A DNA stretch of 64,000 bases from Linnemannia schmuckeri. Taxonomy: Eukaryota; Mortierellomycota; Mortierellomycetes; Mortierellales; Mortierellaceae. The notes beneath the pieces were generated by a model. The model had not been told where the DNA came from and did not search any database. It worked only from the letters and a program-made list of their open reading frames with translations. The position numbers and the translations under genes were made by a program. Of this stretch, positions 34,080-43,716 are shown in pieces; position 1 is the first letter of the stretch; the number at the start of each line of letters is the position of its first letter. The stretch is from the NCBI GenBank assembly GCA_029449235.1, contig JANATG010000005.1, positions 2,480,001-2,544,000 of the forward strand. Reading direction: 5' to 3'.

Positions 34080-36300
34080 GTAGCCCCCTTTTCGGATCAC
34101 AACATGATGCTGCTGACCCTCTCCCTTACTTCCACCCCCAAAACAGGTCGAGGAATATGGCGAATGAACATCCAACTCCTCAACAGCAGCGACTTTATCA
34201 AAGATCTCACCAACTACCTAGCAACTTCTCGCCTCGCCCTCACCAAAACAAAACGCAACATTGGGACAGAGTAAAGATCGAAATCAAACGATTCTGCATT
34301 TCAGTCTCTATCAAAAGGAAGCAGGAACGACAGTCCATCGTATGAGACCTCAACATACAACACGCCAAAACAAACTAGCCAAGCTCTCCCTCGCAAACTG
34401 GAGCGATAGGGGATGCCATCACTTTGGATCTGGAGCCCTGGAATCATCCCTTCAACAACACACTTCAGGAGAGCTAGATGCCTATGCCCTCCGGTCGGGA
34501 ACCACCTAGCGAGAAAAAGGCGAAGGCAGTACCGCTTATTGCCTACCCTACGAGCTCTATCGACATATCCTCCTCATACCATGGATCAAGGAATTATTCA
34601 CCGCACTTATCAATGATGCACTGACACACGCCACCTTCCTTCATCCTGGCAGGAGACGGTGATGATTCTCCTGTTTTAAAAAGGCGACGCAACAAAGCTA
34701 ACAAACTGGAGACCCCTTTCACTTACCAACTCGGATGCCAAACGCTTCACCAAAATCTTCACTCTGCGCATTCAACCGTGCATGACTACGCTGACGGGCC
34801 CATATCAGGCTGGATTTACGACAGGACGACACATAGCGGACAACGGACTGGTCCTCACCACTCTCCGAGACTATTGCAATGCAAGGAAGACAAGCCATAT
34901 TGGTGCACTACTGGATCAGGAGAAAGCGTCCGAGTACACCCCTCCTATCTACAACAAGTCCTGAGGCGATTTGGATTCCCGTCGAGCATCACTGAATCGA
35001 TCAGCCAGCTCTTTTTCTCCACTAGGATCGCCCTTAACATTAACGGCTTTGTGCCAGGCACCTTTCCACAATCAAGAGGACTCCACCAGGGTGATCCACT
35101 ATCCTCTCTTCTCTTCAACTTAGCCTTCGAACCTCTACTGGCCTCGTCCAACGATCCCCGCCCATCCATGGTGTTGCTATCGCCGGTCGTACGGAACCCG
35201 TCAAGCATAGCGCCTATACAGACGACCTCATGACCCTCATCTCCAATACAACCGAATGGACAGCACTGAAGGACGCCCTCCAGATCTATGGTCGCGCATC
35301 CAACGCTAAGGTCAACCTGTCCAAAACAGTTGCTTTCCCAATGGCTCCCTCCTACTCCAAAGAACTGCAGACCCGCCTGGATCATCTTAACATTCAATGG
35401 CACGATCACAACGCCATCGACGCCCTGATCTACCTTATTTCCCTATCTTCTTCAACCACGACCAGGGAAGGGGATTTTGGGACAAGATGCTGAAGAAGAT
35501 ACATTTAACCATTGCCATGCACTCTTCCCGTACTCTCTCCGTTCTTGGCCAAGCCGCCATTGTTAATTCTCTTATCCTCTTCAGACTATGGCACATATCA
35601 TGGATTGTCAAATTTCCGCTTAATTTTTTGCGGAAGGTGAAGGTTGCCATCACCAACTTTGTATGCTTCTTCAAGCCTAGGCCATCATGGGAGGTGATCA
35701 CCACGCCAAGGGACAAGGGAGGTCTGGGAGTCATTGATCCAGCTACTCAGTGTCAAGCTTTCCAACTCAAGCATATTCGTAACGATCTCACCACAAACAT
35801 CTCTTGGGGCAAGGATATCATTCTCGACATCATTCAATGGAAAACCAAAATCTTCCATCAACTCGCCTTTCTTCTAGCACCCTTGGATGGACAATACCGA
35901 TCTCTGCTGGTAGGATTCCCTGATCTACAGCGTTTGGTATCTGCGGCGTCCTCCATCCCATCCCTCCGAACACTGGCCCTTGCTAACTCTTTGCCTGACT
36001 CCGCAACACTCGTCTTCTCACCGATTGAATGGTGATTTGAGACGTCGGACACCACCATCAAGGCCCTTAGGCTCCGAGTGGAGAATCTTTTCCAGTTCTC
36101 TGCAGATGACAACGGACTCCTCCGACTGACCAGAAAAACGAATCTAACTCCCAAGATCCGCCTTACCCAAGTGGAAACTAGGGATTCAACCTTACCAGGG
36201 ACGTTGTCGGATGCGTCACAGTATGCAACAAGCGCTTTCGAACCCTTCCAAGATCAAATAGGATGATACACTGGCACATCGCACCCTCTCGCCCGTTTTG
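34080..36300 (+). mobile_element. Degenerate non-LTR retrotransposon (LINE) reverse transcriptase region
   Basis: Consecutive segments in shifting frames give the order expected of a LINE ORF2: a thumb-like PYELYRHILLIPWIKELFTA, then WRPLSLTNSDAKRFTKI, YQAGFTTGRHIADNGL, motif A ALLDQEKA, SYLQQVLRRFGFP, the LHQGDPLSSLLFNLAFEPLL block, the catalytic box AYTDDLMTL (usually YADD), and KVNLSKTVAFP. A downstream region follows with WEVITTPRDKGGLGVIDP, and a Cys/His cluster lies near 36200. At least four frameshifts and several stops make it inactive. No endonuclease domain is recognisable, so the copy is 5'-truncated. It abuts the remains of a family A gene on the left. Confidence 0.85.
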
Positions 36301-36439
36301 ATCTCAAATGACAGTAATCCCATTATTCTAAAATCGGCAACAACAAACCACTTCCGGGCCTTTCTGAGGCGACACACCACCAGACCCAAACTCAACAATC
36401 CAACCAGAGGTCGGACCCTCGAACCAATGGCGTCGGTTC

Positions 36440-36775
36440 TGGAGTAAACTCGAACAGATCCAACGTCACATCCAGTAACAAACTCCATAGGAACGACAGG
36501 GTTCCAAGTAATGTCACGAATGAAAGTAGAGAACCCGCGGACTGAGATGGCAAAGGACCAGCTTTCAACGTCACCAGGTTGCCGGTATCAGATTTCATCA
36601 GTGTTGTTAATACCACTGAAAGTGATCTATCGACAACGCGGCGAATAGACGATACAGCCTGGGAGTGAGCGTCGAGAATAAAATTTGATTCCTCTGAGTG
36701 AAGGTCCTAAACTCGGATACTGCTGCCATAGGTCCTAATAGAAAGCTGTTGACCGTTTGGCGAGTACGCGAACAT
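36440..36775 (-). pseudogene. WD40-repeat gene fragment
   Basis: Read on the minus strand the fragment starts MFAYSPNGQQLSIRTYGSSI, then RV, then TAG where WD40 repeats have the Trp of the WD dipeptide, then DLHSEE. Further on, in shifted frames, come ITWNPVVPMEFVTGCDVGSV and RVYSR, a second WD40-like repeat. The style matches the repeats of large STAND (NACHT/NB-ARC-WD40) proteins of fungi, but no ATPase domain is present. The fragment is wedged between the LINE and the fold-back element and is clearly dead. Confidence 0.6.
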
Positions 36776-36780
36776 TGTAT

Positions 36781-37083
36781 TAATATCTAGCGGAGCCGAA
36801 GATATGAAGGCTCAAGCCTATTATCCGTGGGCCAGGACCATATAAGTGTTATCTTCTTTTATTGTAATAAATTCGAAAATCCAGAAAACTAAAACGAAAG
36901 TGAAATGAAAAAATGAAAATAAGTTCTGCTCAGGCACCAGATCTGTCCCTCATCTTCGTAGAGTGAGCCAGGGTGCCAGGAGACAAAAGGGTGGGAAAAG
37001 AAAAACCAAGGGCGGGACATATATGGTCCTGGCCCTCGGATAATAGGCTTGAGCCTTCATATCTTCGGCTCCGCTAGATATTA
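36781..37083. mobile_element. Fold-back (MITE-like) element with 63-base inverted arms
   Basis: Bases 36781-36843 and 37021-37083 are reverse complements over 63 positions with one mismatch. The inner part of each arm is the end sequence ATTATCCG(T/A)GGGCCAGGACCATAT, which also forms the ends of the element at 37079-37836. The outer part (TAATATCTAGCGGAGCCG and onward) looks like duplicated flank. The 177-base interior has no coding capacity. Confidence 0.7.
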
Positions 37084-37836
37084 TCCGTCGGGCCAGGACC
37101 ATATATGTGGATCCAGAGCTGAAGTTATGATAAAACCAACGACGTGAAATTGGTCGCGGTAGCTAGAGTGAGTTGATAGTAGTTGTTGACAATCACGTTA
37201 GAGGACCAGTTGCCACAACCACGTCATCGACGGTTGCGCCCTTCTTTATGGCCTCTGTAGGGCCGATCGCGCGGGCCTTGGGACGAGTCTCGTTCGGGGG
37301 CAGACCAAGTAGGTTGGTGTGGTAACTTGTCGTCGTACATGTACACGATTGCTGCCTTGTAGTTCTGAACCGTACTTGCATGCCAGTCGTGAACAAGAAC
37401 GCCTGCGGCAAGCCAGTTTAGTAGTTGTGCCGGATTGGGTAGTCCTGGGTTGTGATCGCTGGATGGCTGACCAAGTTGAAGCGGTCTTCCATAAGGCGCT
37501 CCATGCGCTCCAGCCTGCGGCTGAGAAAGAGGATCTTTTCATCCTTAGAGTCGATTGGAAGTAGGGAGGGAGAAGATGGAGAGGGAGAGGAAGAGGAAGA
37601 CGATGCGTGGGAAGGCTGTTCCATGTGAGTGTGTTATCGAAATGATTTCTAATGAATGCGGGTAATGTCCCTGGCGAAACAAAAGATGAGGGACAGATCT
37701 GGTGCCTGAGCAGAACTTATTTTCATTTTTTTTTTTTTTTTTTTCATTTCACTTTCGTTTTAGTTTTCTGGATTTTCGCATTTATTACAATAAAAGAAGA
37801 TAACACTTATATGGTCCTCGCCCGACGGATAATGTT
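37079..37836. mobile_element. DNA element with long terminal inverted repeats
   Basis: The left end ATTATCCGTCGGGCCAGGACC reappears inverted at the right end (GGTCCTCGCCCGACGGATAAT, ending at 37836). About 130 bases of subterminal sequence at 37665-37827, including a T22 run, are the inverse of 36843-36959 in the adjacent fold-back element. The two units therefore belong to one family. The interior carries a short minus-strand ORF (37418-37624) and an open remnant to its 3' side, with no transposase signature that I recognise. It is probably a non-autonomous or decayed DNA transposon. Confidence 0.6.
37418..37624 (-). CDS. Short ORF inside the inverted-repeat element
   Basis: A 68-residue frame with a real ATG at 37624: a Ser/Pro-rich start, then the charged, potentially helical stretch DSKDEKILFLSRRLERMERL, and a stop shortly after. 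Beyond the stop another frame (to 37193) continues with RPKARAIGPTEAIKKGATVD, which looks protein-like. The pair may be a broken two-exon gene carried by the element. No known domain is recognised. Confidence 0.3.
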   Translation of the reverse strand: MEQPSHASSSSSSPSPSSPSLLPIDSKDEKILFLSRRLERMERLMEDRFNLVSHPAITTQDYPIRHNY

Positions 37837-38399
37837 ACCTATCAATCCTTCAAATGGGAACAGTTCTCTTATATGAAAATCAAGACGACGAACATTGCCA
37901 GTGAAATAGCTGATCAAAAGGAGCTATCCGGAGGGAGAGAATACCAGGGATTTTGCGTAATAACCAAACTCGCTCACCACATAACTCTGCTCTATATTTG
38001 AAGCCTCCATAGACGTAGAGACCCATCTCAAGTGACAGAAGCACGTTAGCAGCCACATGGTGAATAAGCTATTGATCCCATCTTCATCGAATGCCCCTTC
38101 AAGTAAGGTTCTGCTGCGCCAGTTTGACTATCCCACAATCGTATAGAAAGGTCATCAACACCAGTTGCCAACCGCAACATGCGGACAAGGGTAACAGCTT
38201 TTATCTCAAAACGCAAGCATCACTTTGTTTTACACAGCGCCTCTTGCTTGTCTTTCTGATCATTTCTACTAAGTCTCGATAGCCAGAAGAGAAATAGTAA
38301 TGGAAGGGAGAGAAGGGGAGAGAGTTAAATGTGAATGAAATTGGTTAGCACTATTGAAAGTCATTCGTCGAACATATCCACATTCGCATCACCAAGACT
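37837..38399. other. Intergenic, leads into the inverted-repeat arm
   Basis: There is no recognisable gene. The last 60-70 bases (38337-38399) still resemble, at roughly three quarters identity, the sequence beyond the right arm (50595-50665). The homology of the two flanks is therefore older and wider than the near-identical arms. Confidence 0.45.
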
Positions 38400-38413
38400 A
38401 CAACCATGTTTGT

Positions 38414-38812
38414 CCCTCTTGCTCACAACAACCCTTGTACCAACCAGCTTGGTCGCCAATTGACACAAGTTGCCTCTCTCACGATCGTTGACCAATCTAC
38501 AACACTGACGCGAAGTGTACACATTGCAACTTTGCCACGGCACCCAAGAGCGAGCCAACTGCCAATGTAATGGATTTCAGTTAATGGATGCGACCAAACA
38601 CCCACAGGTAGACCTCACTTTCACATCGACAACTGACCCATGTTGCTCAAGAGATGCGAGACTGGGAAAACTGACAGAGATCCTTGCAATCCAGGCTGCA
38701 CCGTTATCCTATAGTAAACGAGCCCTCAAAATGAGGCATTCTCGTCCACTGAGATAAAATCATGACCATATGCGGCATCTTGGATCCAACAATAGTATCA
38801 AGAGGGAGTTGG
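38414..38812 (+). repeat. 399-base repeat, copy L1
   Basis: A direct repeat of 39052-39450 (offset 638 bases, only a few substitutions) and an inverse match to 49544-49942 and 50182-50580. On the minus strand it holds a well-formed candidate intron: GTGAGGTC donor, CTAAC branch site (mutated in L1/R1 to TTAAC) and TTGGCAG acceptor. The unit thus looks like part of a spliced gene rather than a random spacer. I do not recognise a product. Confidence 0.8.
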
Positions 38813-39051
38813 CAGTTGAAAGAGAAGAAAAACAAAGATGCACCAAGGTAGGGAGAGAGTGTGGGGGTGAAAGGGTCCTTGTACTTTCCTTTTGTTGTCA
38901 TCGTCGGTCTGGCCACCCTTGCTTTCGGAGAAGGTGGCGCCCTAAAAGAAGAGAGAAGAGGAGGGAAGAGAGGCCGGTTAATACCGCTGAAAGTCATAAT
39001 CAAACACACATACATCTACGCCCAGCCAAGATAGCATCCTCGCTTGCCCTC

Positions 39052-39450
39052 CCCTCTTGCCCACAACAACCCTTGTACCAACCAGCTTGGTCGCCAATTG
39101 ACACAAGTTGCCTCTCTCACGATCGTTGACCAATCTACAACACTGACGCGAAGTGTACACATTGCAACTTTGCCACGGCACCCAAGAGCGAGCCAACTGC
39201 CAATGTAATGGATTTCAGTTAGTGGATGCGACCAAACACCCACAGGTAGACCTCACTTTCACATCGACAACTGACCCATGTTGCTCAAGAGATGCGAGAC
39301 TGGGAAAACTGACAGAGATCCTTGCAATCCAGGCTGCACCGTTATCCTATAGTAAACGAGCCCTCAAAATGAGGCATTCTCGTCCACTGAGATAAAATCA
39401 TGACCATATGCGGCATCTTGGATACAACAATAGTATCAAAAGGGAGTTGG
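39052..39450 (+). repeat. 399-base repeat, copy L2
   Basis: The second direct copy in the left arm. It keeps the CTAAC branch-like sequence of the candidate minus-strand intron. The sequence between L1 and L2 (38813-39051) is unrelated to the unit. Confidence 0.8.
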
Positions 39451-40561
39451 ATGTCGAGGGAGAAGGGGGGAAACAAGGCAGCATCAAGGTGGAGTAGGAT
39501 ATGAGCAGTAGGATTGTTTACTTTCCTTTTGTTTCTTTCTTCTTGAAGACTGAGAGCCGTCTTGAAACCTTGTGTCGTCGTTGGTGGGTCAGAGAAAGGT
39601 GTATGGTAAATGAAAGGAGGGAGGGGGAAAGGGTGATGAGCATGAATGAGAGAAGCAATGCACAATGAGTGGCGACTGCGGAATGAGGGTCGAGGTAGGT
39701 GAATCTGAGTGCAAGCTAGCAAGAGAGAGAAAGAGGAAGAAAAGCAGAAAGTCAGCAGAGGGAAAGAGGAGACTAGAAAGAACAAGGAAAAGAGGAAAAT
39801 CGAGAGAAGGGAGGAGAAGAAGGAAAGAGAAAAGGAGGACCAACAAAGAAAAAAGACAAACAAGAGACGTTGTAGAGAGAAGGGACGAGAAGGGGAGACG
39901 AGAGAAGGGGAGACGAGAGAAGGGGAGAGAAGGGGGAGGAGAGAAGAGGGGAGGAAGAAGGTGGAGAAGAAGAGAGAGACGTGGGCTTCTTTTATAGCAG
40001 ACGGTCGAGAGGGGTAACGGGGATGACGTTGAGGAAAAGGATGGCCCATGCATATGCTTACAAAGAACAAAGAGGGATAACCAAAACGAGAAAAAAAAGC
40101 AAGGGGTAAGGAGGCGTTGCACAAGTACACAAAACTGAATGTACGTGTGGCGAAGGAAGTTGATAGAAAAAAGAAAAAGGGGGTGGAAAACAACGCCAGA
40201 ACGCGGGAGAGCACATGCACAGCATAGGATAGCTCGAAAGCAAGCGAAAAGTGTCATTGTGCATGGTCCATGGTTTCCTTGGTCGTTGGTGTTTCAAACT
40301 ATGAAACTGAATTGACAGGCGCAGGCACCATCAGAGTTGCCATCACCATCAGAGTTGCCATCACCATCACCACCAGGGACCACATTCGTCTCATCTCCTG
40401 GGGATCAATACCATTTCAGTCATCAGTTCCAAAGGGACAAAAAAGGGAGTAGGAAATTAATAGCAAAGCATACATATTCGCTCATCACATTCCGCTTGAT
40501 AAGTCACCTTGAAAGCAGTATTACTTTATTGAAAAGTGGGGACATTAAGGTTATCCCTTTC

Positions 40562-42432
40562 CTAAGGTCGGTTGTCAAGAATGTCGGCTTTACCAACCTC
40601 TCCAAGCCACAGAAGGATATTGACATGGTCATCCACAGACAAAGGTGACAACTCAAGGTGTTTCAGGCCTGGAAGTACATTCATGAGATCATGAAGTTCC
40701 TGGTGCTCCCATGTTCCCTCATCCAATAACGTCAGTCGTCTGAGACTGACCGCGCTAGACAGTTCCTGCAAGTTACCTGACTCCTTACCCAAGTCAGTAC
40801 ATACAAGACGAAGAGTATGGAGGAGAGGCAATCGTCCCACCCGTTGGTAAAACGATAGCCACACATCGTTCCAAATATGTTCTTCATCAGGAGGCGCCAC
40901 TGCCAAGCTGTGTTCCTTAAGACCATTGCATGCCCAGTCTATGGCAATGAAAGCCTCCAATGACACCACGCAATTCTCTGGCATAATGAATGCCTCCAGC
41001 TGTGACCACCGGAAAAGCATGCTGGTCACAAACCTCTCTTTCTGCTCGAAACAAATGGATTGCAAAGATGTCAAGCCTCCTAAGGGTAGGCAGAGCAACC
41101 GTATTGTTCATGACAGTAACGATGTTTTCTTCTCCTTCCTCCGCCTCTGCCTCTTCCACCCCTGTCTCATCTGCCAAATCCTCTTCCGCCTCTTCCGCAC
41201 CCATCTCTTCTGTTATATCCTTCTGCTCCTGTACCTGATGCTGTTCGTAACCTTTGTCGGCCAACGGCTGCACTGCTCCTGCTATGAGCATATCCGCCTA
41301 CTGGGGCCGCTCCAGCGAGAATGAGGTGAGGGCCTCCAGAATAGTAAGGGCCTCCAGAATAGTAAGGGCTGACATGGCGACCTCAAAGCCTTCTACGTAG
41401 GCTGCCGGGGAGCCAAAGGGGAGATGCAGTTCTTGGAGATTGGGGCAATGGGAGAGGAAGGTTATGGGGGGAAGGTCCTCCGCGGCGATAGGGAAGCCAA
41501 GATCGAGAAGTTGGAAGTAGTCAAGTCGACTACAGTGCTGAACGATCCTCATCTCGGATCTGTTGACCACGAGCCGCTCCAAAAGCCACTCTCGCATCTG
41601 TCCATTGTCTTGCTCCTGGTCGTTGCCCTGCTCCTGTTCGTTGACATTCTCTCCTTCCTCAGTCTTCCCTCCTCTTCCTCTCCTCTCGTCTGGACTTCGA
41701 AGGTATACCAACTGTCTTGAAGGCTCAACTCCTTGCGTCGCGAAAGCGCGTCGACAAAGCGAACCAAATCCACGAGTTCAGGCGCGTCGGGAAGGGACAG
41801 GGAGTGATATCAGTGAGCCCAATTCGGCACGGCCAGAATCAAATCATCATAGTCGCTGGCATCACCCTTCGCCATCACGACCAGCTGCTCGAGGCCCGTT
41901 GACATTCGTAGGCGACCCAAGTCCAAGTCTCGCTTGTTGTCGTTTGCTCGCCCTCGATTCATCCTGCGTGCGCTCGTGTCGGTCCACTCCAAAATTATCG
42001 TATGGTGAAGTTGGTGGGCAAAGACGGTGTCATTAGACTCTTTGTCGCTGCTGCTGCGTTTGAAGGGAAACGAGAGGCGCTGGATCTGCTAGGAGCTGAT
42101 ACAAGTCCCGAGCGAGGACACCAAGGGGTTCTTTCAGTATGAGCTGACCTGTAAGGCCGAGAGAAGAGTTGGCCGATCCATGTATACTCCGATTCTCTCC
42201 AAGACTTCAACGAGGAAGTGGCTGCTCTGAGGACTTGCTGGATCAAGAGGTGGTATCGGATCGGGTCAGAGATGGTTGTTGGGGTGAGAGAAGGAGCGGT
42301 GGCTGGAGTCGAGGTTGAGGAAGTCAGCGGGGAAGACGGGGCGTTTGATGAAGATGGTGCTAGCGGGGCACTCGATGGGGACGGTGCGGATGGAGCATAT
42401 GATGAGGACGATCCTGAAGAAGGATGAGGCAA
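40562..42432 (-). pseudogene. F-box/LRR paralogue, left inverted copy, decayed
   Basis: The mirror paralogue of 46552-48432. Its 5' and middle parts are diverged and broken: F-box remnant VEVLERIGVYMDRPTLLSAL then a stop; LEWTDTSARRMN; DYFQLLDLGFPIAAEDLPPI; an acidic stretch EEAEEDLADETGVEEAEAEE, each in different frames. An 18-base duplication repeats TILEAL. In contrast the last 115 codons, from SLAVAPPDEEHIW to the stop, are identical to the intact gene because they lie inside the inverted-repeat arm. The gene is therefore a pseudogene with a restored 3' end. Confidence 0.8.
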
Positions 42433-43678
42433 GGAAGGTGCTGAAGTAGGATGCGGTTAGGATGAAGGAGGGAAAGGTGAGGATGAAGAGGGGATGTAGG
42501 CCATATTGCAAGCGCATACTAGAGCCGACGGTGGTGAAAGTTCTACTGCTGCGAGTTGCTGCTGTTGGAAAACAAGCAAAGTAGTGGTGATGGATGGCAG
42601 CAAGAGGAATATAGACCAGTAATAGCGAAAATGTGGGTGAAGGAAAGAAAGATTGATGATCTTTTTTTTCCTTCTTTATTGGAGAGGCTTTTGGCCACAA
42701 AGAAACTAAGGGAGCTAAGGTTACTACGAACAAAGGTAGACGTTCTGAGCTATGAAAGTGTTGATTTCCTTGGTGACATTGCTGGGAACGTCGTTCCAAG
42801 ACTGGATTAGGAGGTGGTGGAAGAGAGTGTTATTGGCTGTGTGTATCCCTAGAAGGCAGCACATGGAAAGAAAGCAAGAAAGCAAGAAAATGGTTTGGGA
42901 TAGCTTACTTTTTTTTCAGAACAAAAGAAAACGAAAAGAAAAAAAGAAAATGCGAACGCTGACAGAAGAGAGAACAAACAACAACAAGTTGTTGAGAGGA
43001 AAGAGGGTGGCCATCACACTCGATGTGTCTTGTCGACGTCGGGACAACCCGAAGAGTAAGAGGGATGAGAGCAGCACCACATGAATCCTGAGGACCATGG
43101 CTGTCGAGTTATGTAAGAAAATTAGGCGTACGCATAGGAGTAATTGTTGTCGCCTTAGAAACTTGGGTGTGAATATTAGTCCTGCTTTGCTCTTTCTTTG
43201 TTTGATAGCATTTTTTTGTCTGTAGAAAGGGAGCAGATAGAACGAGATTACTTGTTTGACCGCGCATGCAATGTCGCTGCCTTCTTCTGCGATAGAATCG
43301 AGTTGGATGAGAAATGATGTGTTTACGGAGAGGGCACGAAGGACAACCAGGTTGGTATGAGCGAAGGAAATGGAAAGCGAGTGGAGGAGAGGGATATGGC
43401 GTAATCGAAGGCATGCTTTTTACAAAAAATGTCAGTCATTACATCAGAAAAAAAGGGGTGGGGATGGTTTGAAAAGTACCCTGTCCAGTCTTCCCTTTGC
43501 GACTTCCCCCCTGTAGTCTGACTGAATACCTTCCTAATTGAATCCCCGTTTGATAATATATGTTTTTTTCTCGTGTGGTCCCGGTCTTTTGTTGTCCTTC
43601 CCCTTTGCTTGATTGCACCCAATAACAGCGACATCAACGAACCAATGGGCAATCATATTTCACTACCAGTTCGCTATT

Positions 43679-43716
<38 letters not shown>

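Larger units (their letters stand above)
38400..40910 (+). repeat. Left arm of a 2.51-kb inverted repeat
   Basis: Each position x here pairs with position 88994-x on the opposite strand in 48084-50594; the relation holds without any gap along the whole arm. Wherever I compared the two (F-box 3' end, 3' UTR, pyrimidine tract, short repeats) they were identical. The arm starts inside the last 350 coding bases of the left F-box copy and ends where homology drops to about 75 percent. It contains two direct 399-base repeats and, on the minus strand, a TATA box (about 39989-39996) before a purine-rich (CT-rich on the minus strand) leader. Confidence 0.93.

Noticed and set aside
39342..40220. 292-residue Ser/Leu/Phe-rich open frame in the inverted-repeat arm (also 48774-49652)
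   Set aside because: It reads upstream promoter sequence, the TATA region and a nearly pure pyrimidine leader; composition follows from CT-richness, with no domain and no sensible start relative to the TATA box.
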